Source: Mariniflexile sp. AS56
GTDB lineage: Bacteria > Bacteroidota > Bacteroidia > Flavobacteriales > Flavobacteriaceae
Reading direction: 5' to 3'
NCBI RefSeq assembly: GCF_030552475.1
Contig: NZ_JAUPED010000010.1
Location: 1-64,000, forward strand
DNA length: 64,000 nucleotides
Positions within the stretch are counted from its first letter, which is position 1. The number at the start of each line of letters is the position of its first letter. Under the pieces are notes generated by a model. It saw only the letters and a program-made list of their open reading frames with translations. It had not been told where the DNA came from and made no database searches. Positions 46,673 through 54,536 of this stretch are shown here, one piece after another. Both the position numbers and the translations under genes were made by a program.

Positions 46673-48115
46673 TTATATTCTGTAAAATACACTTTCATTT
46701 ATTTCGAAATCAGGTTCTTCGTAATATCTTTTTGTCTCTAATCGATAAGCTGCTTGATTTTTTATATGTCCTTTATAATTAGAGTGTTTTAAAAGAAGAA
46801 TTGAAACTAGCATATGAATTCTATCAGCTTCTAAATTCAGTTCTTTCATTTTAGTTTTTAGTGTTCCTTCTTTGTATGGTGTTTTTCCGTGTAAAAATTT
46901 ATTTCTATTGTTTAATAGTTTTTTTAAATTTTCAGGTAATTCTATTTTAAAGAAGTCATAAGCCAATAGAAATTTGTCTTTATTGAAAGGTGTATTTATA
47001 TAAGTGATTTTTTTAACTAGTGATTCAAATTCTATTTCGCTAAATTTTTCTTTTTTCGATGAGATTATTGTTTGTAGTTCTTCTTTTAAAATTTCTAGGT
47101 TTTCAGTACTCTTTATAGGTTCAAAGAATTTTTTATTTTCTGAATTAATTAATCCAACAATTGTTTCTAGAGCTACGTGGAAATTTGAACATCTAATTAA
47201 AGGTGAACTTATTCCATTTCCTTCGATTAGTAGCTCAACTGTTCGCTCTAGTTCAGGTTTTTCTTTTAGGTCGCTTACAAGTTTGGATAACGTCTTTTCA
47301 GGGAATAATAAAGGTGTTAATAAAGGTCGTTTTTCCAAATCCGTTTCCATAAACGTTCTAAATTGGCTAGGATTTATAATTTCTTGATTAGAAATGATTG
47401 AATCTCCTAATGATTCGTAATAAAGTGTTTCTGTGTTCTCAAAATTTGAAGAGTTATAAGAGAATATGAAATGCTCATTTTGATGCCAATTACCAGTTAA
47501 AAACCCAATTGATTTTAAAATTAATTCGCTAATGTTTTTAAAAGTTTCTAAATCCGTTTTATTTAAGCATTCGATAACTAATAAGTTATAATCTTTTTGT
47601 CGATGTCTATAAACGTGAAAAATTAGATTGTCTACTTCTAATACAATTAATCCCAAAGCATAATGAGTTTCTCCACAAGAATATTCTTGCCCTAGAAAAA
47701 TTGTTGTTAAACTTTCCTTTCCAATATTAAGTATTGAGCGAAATATAGAATTTGATTTTATTGGAAATTTTTCAGAATATATTGTTCCAAACTCTCCCTT
47801 TAAATTATTGGTTGGAACAAAACTTTTTCCGACTAATCTATTTGCACTTCGTGCTGGAATCAGAAATATATTTTTATCCGAAATGAGTTTGAAATCCGCA
47901 TTAAAACCCAATTTTTTAAATGTAACTTCATTTGGGTTTTGTGATGTTTTTAATTTTAAATCAAAATCAATATTTTCTTGAACCTTTGTTAAAGTAATCT
48001 CACTATTGTTTAATGGGAACTTTTCATTGTGCTTAATTAAAAAGGTTTCGGATAGAAGAAAACTACTAATTTTTTGAATTTCATTTTCTATATTTTTCTG
48101 AAGTTTCTCTTTCAA
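46673..48115 (-). CDS. HEPN-like domain protein of unknown function
   Basis: The 480-residue cytoplasmic protein has no signal peptide and no resemblance to PUL genes. The C-terminal region is helical and contains LLNNRNKFLHGK: Arg404-Asn-x3-His409-Gly fits the R-x4-6-H motif of HEPN domains, many of which are RNases in defence or stress systems (ApeA-like HEPN). The N-terminal part (about 1-290) is of mixed alpha/beta type and not recognised. It stands alone on the minus strand between two PUL operons, has no PUL operator and is very AT-rich, so it looks like an inserted accessory gene. Function is uncertain. Confidence 0.7.
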   Translation of the reverse strand: MKEKLQKNIENEIQKISSFLLSETFLIKHNEKFPLNNSEITLTKVQENIDFDLKLKTSQNPNEVTFKKLGFNADFKLISDKNIFLIPARSANRLVGKSFVPTNNLKGEFGTIYSEKFPIKSNSIFRSILNIGKESLTTIFLGQEYSCGETHYALGLIVLEVDNLIFHVYRHRQKDYNLLVIECLNKTDLETFKNISELILKSIGFLTGNWHQNEHFIFSYNSSNFENTETLYYESLGDSIISNQEIINPSQFRTFMETDLEKRPLLTPLLFPEKTLSKLVSDLKEKPELERTVELLIEGNGISSPLIRCSNFHVALETIVGLINSENKKFFEPIKSTENLEILKEELQTIISSKKEKFSEIEFESLVKKITYINTPFNKDKFLLAYDFFKIELPENLKKLLNNRNKFLHGKTPYKEGTLKTKMKELNLEADRIHMLVSILLLKHSNYKGHIKNQAAYRLETKRYYEEPDFEINESVFYRI

Positions 48116-48261
48116 TTCGAATGTTTCTTAATCTTGTTCACAACTCGTTATATAATAACTTTTATCACTCATATCCCGTAAATATAATTATTTTTTCTTA
48201 CAGAATATTTTAAAAAACTGAGGTTTCGAAACAGGTGTTTTTACTTTACGGGATAATGATT

Positions 48262-49212
48262 TTAATCAAACGCAACCTTTTCTAAAGTCCAGTTTTCTGC
48301 ATTTCTATCTTTCCAATCTTGATTTATAACGTAGTAAACATTGGGTTTTATTTGAGTAATTGTGGTGCTCTTTTTTGTTGTTTTAGAATTTGAAACACTG
48401 GAAGTTTTCCAGTTATCATCACTTTTTAGTTCTATTACCGCATGATTTCCATCGGCATCAGGTGAAAATGTAACACCAACCAAACGACCTTTTTCATTTA
48501 AAAGCATGCCATCAAAACCTTTAAAATCAAAATTTTCAATAAGCACTATTTCTGCAGCTTCAGGGTTATTAATGGGGATTTTTACTAAACTAGAATTTTG
48601 ATGGCTGTATGAAACTAATAAAAACCCGTCAGGATGATAAACAATACCATTTGGTTTCGTGTATCCATCCTTTTGAAAAAACACGCTGGGATTCAAATCT
48701 TTGTTAATTTTATAAATAGCATCTTCCAATCTGCCAGTAACATAAATAGTGTTGTTGCTATCCACAATCAAATCATTTATTTGATAATTTTCCTTTTCAG
48801 GAAGTAAGGATGAAAGATTGATAATGTGTTCCAAATCGCCGCTATTAAGATTGTAAATATTTAGGTTTCCAATTTTCGGCCCGTTAATGCAAGCAATTAA
48901 TCGGTTATTTTTTATATCGGTCTTTAAGCCAAAACTAGCTCTTGATGTATCATTTTTATCGTTTGAAAATGTTTTAACATTGCCATCAAAATCCACTGAT
49001 ATGATAGAAGGATTTTGGTTAATGGCACTTAAATAAAAAGTATTATTGGTAGCATTAAAGGTGATGCCTTCGGGGTTTTGTCCGGGTGCATGAAACACAA
49101 TTTCTTGTGGGAGAGTGGTGTTTTTATCTTGGGCATTCAATGTTGATTCAAAAGCAGTGCACAAAAGAATTGTAGCTATAAAACTCGGTTTTATCAATTT
49201 ATTTAATGTCAT
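48262..49212 (-). CDS. secreted SMP-30/NHL-like beta-propeller protein
   Basis: The 316-residue protein has a signal peptide (cleavage near 27, LNAQ). Repeated blade-like segments (NPEGITFNATNNTFYLS, INDLIVDSNNTIYVTG, KPNGIVYHPDGFLLVSY, FDGMLLNEKGRLVGV) indicate a six-bladed propeller of the SMP-30/gluconolactonase-like group. The metal Glu and Asp-Asn positions are only partly visible (NPEG, IND, KPNG, FDGM), so lactonase activity is possible but not certain. The ending NWTLEKVAFD is a normal C-terminus. It lies downstream of the sulfatase at 49307 on the same strand but behind a strong hairpin. A role in the PUL is unproven. Confidence 0.78.
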   Translation of the reverse strand: MTLNKLIKPSFIATILLCTAFESTLNAQDKNTTLPQEIVFHAPGQNPEGITFNATNNTFYLSAINQNPSIISVDFDGNVKTFSNDKNDTSRASFGLKTDIKNNRLIACINGPKIGNLNIYNLNSGDLEHIINLSSLLPEKENYQINDLIVDSNNTIYVTGRLEDAIYKINKDLNPSVFFQKDGYTKPNGIVYHPDGFLLVSYSHQNSSLVKIPINNPEAAEIVLIENFDFKGFDGMLLNEKGRLVGVTFSPDADGNHAVIELKSDDNWKTSSVSNSKTTKKSTTITQIKPNVYYVINQDWKDRNAENWTLEKVAFD

Positions 49213-49249
49213 AATCTGGATTTTATTTTGGTTCGTTTTCGACTAAACA

Positions 49250-49289
49250 AAAAATCCAAAGCTTGTTATTATTGAGGCTTTGGATTTTT
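49250..49289 (-). terminator. hairpin between the sulfatase and propeller genes
   Basis: AAAAATCCAAAGC pairs with GCTTTGGATTTTT with a loop of about 13 nt. It lies 18 bp past the sulfatase stop on the minus strand and could work in both directions. Confidence 0.75.
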
Positions 49290-49306
49290 AATGGCGATTT
49301 GTTTTT

Positions 49307-50926
49307 CTAATATGTTTTATTAAATAAAGCAATCAGTTCATTTACAGTTTTAGGGTTTTGTGCCGCAATATTAACCGTTTCGTTAGGGTCGTTGGCATGA
49401 TCAAAAAGCTCAACAAAAAGTGGTGTGTCATCAGGAAATCGTCTGTCTTTCCAAATAATAATGCGGTATTTATCAGTACGCATGGCATAACCCATCACAA
49501 ACTTCTCGAAGGTTTTACGATTCCATTTATCACCCATTTGCGCTTCTATTTTGGCTTCAATTTTTTCAATTAAAGGCATAAAAAACGAGTTTCTAAAAGG
49601 TGGAGTAAAAGGTCGTGCCGCCCATTCGCGCAATGCAGGTGTGGGGAAAACACTAAATGCAGGTTTACTTGATTGTAAACTTGGCTTTTTAAGTATTGAA
49701 ACCAAACTGTTTCCTTCTAAATGTTCAGGTTGTTTTAAGCCCGTTAAATCGCATAAAGTTGGAAATACATCAACGAGTTCCACCAAGGCATCCGATTGTT
49801 GCCCTTTTACTTTATCGGTTACTCCAGGTGCTACGATAATAAATGGTACGCGGGTAGCCATTTCATAATTAGTTGCTTTTCCCCAATAGCCCATTTCGCC
49901 TAAGTTAAATCCGTGGTCGGACCATAATACAATAATGGTGTTATCATATTGACCAGAATCCTTCAAAGCTTGAACCATTTTACCTATTTGAGCATCAATA
50001 TAACTAACACAGGCATAGTAGCCATGACGCAGTTTTCTTTGCAGTTCTGGCGAGAATTCGGCTGTTTTTGGCATATCGGCACCCACACGAACTTCTAAAG
50101 ATTCTGACAAACCCATAGACGCACCATCTTTTGGAGGATTTACTTGGGTAGCAATAGGGATACTTGATTCTTCATACATATCCCAATATTTTTTAGGAGC
50201 AATCCAGTCTAAATGAGGCTTTAATAGTCCCAATCCGAGAAACCAAGGTTTATCGCTTTTAACCATTTCATTAAGTGTGGCTATTGCAGATAAAGTGTTG
50301 TAGCCGTCTTCATAAGTTTCGTCTGGCACATCGGCACATTCGGTTTCAGGACCTTTGGCCAGCCAATTTTCACGGATTACTTTTTCACCGTATTTTTCTT
50401 CTAATGCAATTTTGTTTTTTAAGTACATCAATTGGTTTTCAGGAAGTGCGTAACCACCATCAGTTTCTGGTACGTTTGGACCTACTTTCACTTTTACAGC
50501 TTTTCTACTCCACGACATTTCTTCGTCTGTGTATTGACCATGAAACACTTTTCCCGTATAAACTGTTTCATAACCATTGTTCTTTAAGTGTTGAGGAATG
50601 GTTATAATACTAGGTCGGTTTTCTCTAAAATCTTGAAACAAATCAATAACATTAATGGTTTCTGGTCGAGCTCCTGTCATGATACTGGCTCTAGATGGTC
50701 CGCAAATAGCTTGTTGGCAATAGGCACGATTAAATTGTACACCCGAGCTAGAAAGCTTATCTATATTAGGTGATTTTACTATTTCTGAACCATAAGAACC
50801 TAATTCGCCTCTTAAATCATCAATAGCGATAAACAAAATATTCGGTTGTTTTTTCTTTTGTGAAAAACCATTGAATGAAAGAATAAATGTAAAAGTGAAA
50901 AGAAAAATTATATGGATGTTTTTCAT
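49307..50926 (-). CDS. secreted sulfatase, S1_7/iduronate-2-sulfatase-like (copy A)
   Basis: The start at 50926 is preferred because it begins a normal signal peptide (MKNIHIIFLFTFTFILSFNGFSQ). An upstream in-frame ATG at 50983 would add 19 unlikely residues. The mature protein has FIAIDDLRGELGSYG (metal Asp pair), QQAICGPSRASIMTG with formylglycine Cys75, YTGKVFHG and WSDHGFNLGEMGYWGK. The layout matches iduronate-2-sulfatase-like enzymes (S1_7), a subfamily found in carrageenan loci. It is a paralogue of 56942-58594. It is read away from the operon at 51177 and shares the intergenic operator cluster. Confidence 0.92.
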   Translation of the reverse strand: MKNIHIIFLFTFTFILSFNGFSQKKKQPNILFIAIDDLRGELGSYGSEIVKSPNIDKLSSSGVQFNRAYCQQAICGPSRASIMTGARPETINVIDLFQDFRENRPSIITIPQHLKNNGYETVYTGKVFHGQYTDEEMSWSRKAVKVKVGPNVPETDGGYALPENQLMYLKNKIALEEKYGEKVIRENWLAKGPETECADVPDETYEDGYNTLSAIATLNEMVKSDKPWFLGLGLLKPHLDWIAPKKYWDMYEESSIPIATQVNPPKDGASMGLSESLEVRVGADMPKTAEFSPELQRKLRHGYYACVSYIDAQIGKMVQALKDSGQYDNTIIVLWSDHGFNLGEMGYWGKATNYEMATRVPFIIVAPGVTDKVKGQQSDALVELVDVFPTLCDLTGLKQPEHLEGNSLVSILKKPSLQSSKPAFSVFPTPALREWAARPFTPPFRNSFFMPLIEKIEAKIEAQMGDKWNRKTFEKFVMGYAMRTDKYRIIIWKDRRFPDDTPLFVELFDHANDPNETVNIAAQNPKTVNELIALFNKTY

Positions 50927-50980
50927 TATATAAAAGTTTGAATAATTCTTTGTTCCGGATTTAATTAAGATTAAAATATT

Positions 50981-51046
50981 CAAATTACCAATATTTATTT
51001 AAAAAAAACTTCTTTAATATTATCTTTTGTTAAAGATATTTTACCC
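50981..51046 (-). promoter_or_regulatory. PUL operator (reversed quality order) for the S1_7-like sulfatase
   Basis: On the minus strand GGGTAA (51046-51041) and AGATAA (51025-51020) are 21 bp apart. A TAATTTG box (50987-50981) starts 33 bp after the second half-site, and the sulfatase start is at 50926. Here the weak half-site is the promoter-proximal one. Confidence 0.45.
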
Positions 51047-51074
51047 ATAATTGGTTTCGTTTAATGAAAGATTG

Positions 51075-51158
51075 GGGTAATGGGTAAAATTGCATTAATA
51101 GTGGGTAAATTTCAATTAACGGGAAGTGGTTTTATGTTTTTACTTAGCAAACGGGTAA
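51075..51158 (+). promoter_or_regulatory. cluster of GGGTAA half-sites for the 51-63 kb operon
   Basis: GGGTAA occurs at 51075, 51082, 51103 and 51153 on the plus strand. The 51082/51103 pair has the 21-bp spacing of the other PUL operators. The -7 box is unclear (TATGTTTT at 51133 or TACTTAGC at 51141). The first gene starts at 51177. Confidence 0.6.
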
Positions 51159-51176
51159 AAAACACATTATAACCAA

Positions 51177-52637
51177 ATGAAAATTATTTACACTTGCTTT
51201 CTTATTATTATAAATTTTGGTGTTTTTGCCCAATCAAATCCAGAAGTGTCCATTATTAATAATTATAATAATTGGGGATGGGATAATGTTCATGTTACCA
51301 AAAATAAATTTATAAGTATTGCGGTAGTTCCAGATGCCGCGGGAAGGATTTTAGAATTTAATTTAGGCAACGTTTCTTCTCTGTGGATAAACCCGAAGCT
51401 TTTAGGAAAATCTTATTTGCCGAATGATGAAGTTAAGCAAGATGAGTGGCGTAATTTTGGTGGGTATAGGTTGGTGCCAATACCCGTTGATAATTGTGCA
51501 ATAAACGATAATGGCGAAAAAACAAGGCGCTGGCCACCTCCTGCTACCATAGGAGATAGTCCTTATTATGTAGAAATTTCAACAAATAATGAAGGCCAAC
51601 AAACCATCAATGTAACTTCAGGTATTCAAAATTTGCCAGTTCCGGTTTATGATTATCAATCAAAATCATTTAGTAGTGTAAATAAAATTGAGGAGCAACT
51701 TCAATATAAGCGCAGTCTCCATATTGAAGATGGTAAAAGTTTGGCTTTTATAAAACACACACTTCAGAATAAAGGTTTAAATACGATTGAAAGAGGTCTT
51801 AAAATCACAAGTCAGCATCCTTCAAGAAGCAACCCCGATTTAGAGGATGGCGAAAATTTTTTAGCATATATTCCTTTTAATGAAAATCTTAAACTCCCTG
51901 ATGGGGAACAGTTTGAAATTACAACAACCCCACAAAACCGCTGGAATTTTATTAATAAAAATCGGTTTCCAATTGATAAGAATAATCAAGAGCATTTAGA
52001 AAAATATTTTAACACTGGCACCAATTGGAAAGGCGAGGTAGCACCTGGTATTTTTGAGTTGCATTACGATTATAATTTAATGGCAGGGTTTCGAATGATA
52101 GCATCAAAATCGTGGATTTGTTATGTGAATAAACTCGAACAAACCGCATTTGTAAAGATTTTTGAGCCTTATGACAAAACGATAAATTATGAATATGGTG
52201 TTAATGCTGAAATTTATAACAGCGGTTTGGAAACAGGATATTTGGAAACCGAAATTAAAACACCTATTTACAAATTAAAAGCTAATGAGTATTTCGATTA
52301 TAATGAAATCCAAGGGGCTGCTAAAATAAATTCATTGCCAATACTTGATGTTAACAAAACTGGAATCATCACCAAGCATATGAATTTTAATAATAAAACT
52401 AAATCGTTGAGTGGGGAATATGGGGTTTTTATTGAAGGCAAGGCAATCCTTCATGTGAAAAATGAATCTGGAGAAGTTACCCAAATCATTGATTTGGGTA
52501 AAGTAAACCCGTTAGAAGCTTTTTCTTTTAAAATGACCATAAAAATAGATTCAAGCTTCCAAACATTGGAGCTCTGTATTAAGGACACAGCCGATAATAT
52601 ATATCTATTAGACACTTACAATTCAAATAAAATATAA
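51177..52637 (+). CDS. secreted DUF4380-like protein
   Basis: The 486-residue protein has a signal peptide (cleavage near 19, VFAQ). VVPDAAGRILEFNLG near residues 50-65, the conserved WRNFGGYRLVPIP and ELHYDYNLMAGFRMIA are of the type seen in DUF4380 proteins, which have a galactose-mutarotase-like beta-sandwich fold. No assigned catalytic role is known to me for this family. Such proteins are common in marine PULs and may bind or modify sugars. It is the first gene after the operator cluster and is followed after 10 bp by an FG-GAP gene, so it belongs to the carrageenan regulon. The family call is by resemblance. Confidence 0.65.
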   Translation: MKIIYTCFLIIINFGVFAQSNPEVSIINNYNNWGWDNVHVTKNKFISIAVVPDAAGRILEFNLGNVSSLWINPKLLGKSYLPNDEVKQDEWRNFGGYRLVPIPVDNCAINDNGEKTRRWPPPATIGDSPYYVEISTNNEGQQTINVTSGIQNLPVPVYDYQSKSFSSVNKIEEQLQYKRSLHIEDGKSLAFIKHTLQNKGLNTIERGLKITSQHPSRSNPDLEDGENFLAYIPFNENLKLPDGEQFEITTTPQNRWNFINKNRFPIDKNNQEHLEKYFNTGTNWKGEVAPGIFELHYDYNLMAGFRMIASKSWICYVNKLEQTAFVKIFEPYDKTINYEYGVNAEIYNSGLETGYLETEIKTPIYKLKANEYFDYNEIQGAAKINSLPILDVNKTGIITKHMNFNNKTKSLSGEYGVFIEGKAILHVKNESGEVTQIIDLGKVNPLEAFSFKMTIKIDSSFQTLELCIKDTADNIYLLDTYNSNKI

Positions 52638-52647
52638 TTTTTTATAA

Positions 52648-54516
52648 ATGAGATATCTCATCCTTACCATCGTTTTGTTTTCAAGTTTAATAAACGCCCA
52701 AGAAAACCATATCATTGAGCTTCAAAATCAAATTAAATTTAGTGAAGCAAATTCAAAAATAATACCTCTTGAAGCCCGTTCGCGCAGAAAATTTGACAAC
52801 GCAGTAATTGCAGATTTGGACCAAGATGGTTATTTAGATTTACTTCTCACCGATCATGCTCGAAGAGTCGAAATATTCTGGAATAACAAAGGTACTTATA
52901 TTAATGGTAAGCCATTTATTTTGGGAGATACTCATGGTTTAGCTGTTGGGGATTATAATCAAAATGGACTTATTGATATTTTGGTGCAACCAGGAGGTGG
53001 AAATGGCGCGAAGCCAAGTAAAACGCTGTCGTTTCAGGTTAATTTAGATAGAACGATACAAGGCGGTGAAGCTTTTTCACATTTTGAAGGCAGCAGAGGT
53101 AGAGCCGTTAAATTTGTTGACATGAATAAAGATGGCGTGATGGATTTAGTGACGTCCTCATTTCCAGGTGGAACCAAGCTAAATCATGCGCACTTTTTGT
53201 ATGAAGCAAATAAAGACTTGCAATTTGAGTTTAACAAATACCTACCAACTGCTGATGCTTTTAATATGCGTACTTTATTAACGGATTTTAATAATGACGA
53301 TATTACAGATATCTTGTTTTATGGAGGCAAAAAAATATTAGCTCTTAAAGGAAATGGTGTGAACGATTTTGAAGATGTATCTGAACTAGTTTTAGGTGAC
53401 ATCTCAAATACTGAGAATGTAAATAGTATTTCTGAAATTGATTTTGATAACGATGGTGATTTAGACTTGTTTTTAACGCGCTCTAAAGAACCCTTTGATT
53501 CAGAAAGTGATTACGATGAAAACACTAAAACCTTCTACTTTTTCGAAAGAAACAAACCTTTTCTGTATGACAATCTAAAAATAAAAGGCGATTTCAAATT
53601 AGAAAACCTTCAAATGGCATTTCCGCATTTTGATGTTTTTATTGGTGCTAATAAAAAATTGTTCGAACGTAAAGAAGATAAGCACGGACAGCATGATTTT
53701 ACCCTAACTCAAGAAGAAGCAAAAGGGTGGCCAACAGACAAATCAAAAAAAGGAATATACATAGGGTATTTAGGTGATGGTTATTGGCGTATTGAAGGCG
53801 ATACAGATGCTGCAAACTCTGCAGTAATACATAATGTTATAGAAAAGCCAAAGGTTGTTATACTTGAGGATATGCCTGCAAAATTGTTAGAAAATAGAAA
53901 TGGTGTTTTCGTAGATGTTAGTATTAAATATGGAATCAATATTTCTGAGCAAACCACGAGTTCCGCAATTGGTGATTTTAATAATGATGGATGGGACGAT
54001 ATTTTTGTGGTACGTTATGGACATTCCGCAAGTGAAATTGACCAATTTTTATATCGTAATGATAAAGGAAAGAAATTTGTAGGTTCAGAAAATCATGGAA
54101 TCATTAGAAATGAATTAGGTGCCACAGGAATGGGCGCTGATGCTTTTGATTATGATAAAGACGGCGATCTAGATATAATTTATGCCAACGAAAGAGGTAG
54201 ATGGCATTTGTTCACAAATAACACGATCTCTAAAAATAATTACTTACAAGTAAATATAGGTAATTCGCCATCAGGAAAAGCGACCGCTGTGGGAGCATCA
54301 CTATTAATTAGAGCTTGTAATGGTACATATAAACGTATTGTAGGCGCTTCGTCTTCACCATATTCACATAGTTTTAATACGTATATACACGTTGGGCTAG
54401 GTGAATGTGACCAAGTTGAAGAAGCTGTAGTCACTTGGAGTAATGGAGAAAATCAAAGTTTAACATTAACAGGAATTAACAAAATATATCAAGCAGGTAA
54501 ATTTTTGATATTTTAA
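52648..54516 (+). CDS. FG-GAP/VCBS-repeat secreted protein with C-terminal ASPIC/UnbV-like domain (copy B)
   Basis: The 622-residue protein has a short signal peptide (cleavage near 17, INAQ). Calcium loops are DLDQDGYLDLL, DYNQNGLIDIL, DMNKDGVMDLV, DFDNDGDLDLF, DFNNDGWDDIF and DYDKDGDLDII, in the same order as in copy A at 32058. The C-terminus (GASLLIRACNGTYKRIVGASSSPYSHS...VTWSNGE) is an ASPIC/UnbV domain. Both copies share an unusual central region (GWP/GWY...IGYLGDGYWRIEGD) that interrupts the propeller repeats. It lies between the DUF4380-like gene and a clan GH-A gene with gaps of 10 and 20 bp. Confidence 0.85.
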   Translation: MRYLILTIVLFSSLINAQENHIIELQNQIKFSEANSKIIPLEARSRRKFDNAVIADLDQDGYLDLLLTDHARRVEIFWNNKGTYINGKPFILGDTHGLAVGDYNQNGLIDILVQPGGGNGAKPSKTLSFQVNLDRTIQGGEAFSHFEGSRGRAVKFVDMNKDGVMDLVTSSFPGGTKLNHAHFLYEANKDLQFEFNKYLPTADAFNMRTLLTDFNNDDITDILFYGGKKILALKGNGVNDFEDVSELVLGDISNTENVNSISEIDFDNDGDLDLFLTRSKEPFDSESDYDENTKTFYFFERNKPFLYDNLKIKGDFKLENLQMAFPHFDVFIGANKKLFERKEDKHGQHDFTLTQEEAKGWPTDKSKKGIYIGYLGDGYWRIEGDTDAANSAVIHNVIEKPKVVILEDMPAKLLENRNGVFVDVSIKYGINISEQTTSSAIGDFNNDGWDDIFVVRYGHSASEIDQFLYRNDKGKKFVGSENHGIIRNELGATGMGADAFDYDKDGDLDIIYANERGRWHLFTNNTISKNNYLQVNIGNSPSGKATAVGASLLIRACNGTYKRIVGASSSPYSHSFNTYIHVGLGECDQVEEAVVTWSNGENQSLTLTGINKIYQAGKFLIF

Positions 54517-54536
54517 TAAACAACTAAATAATAAAG

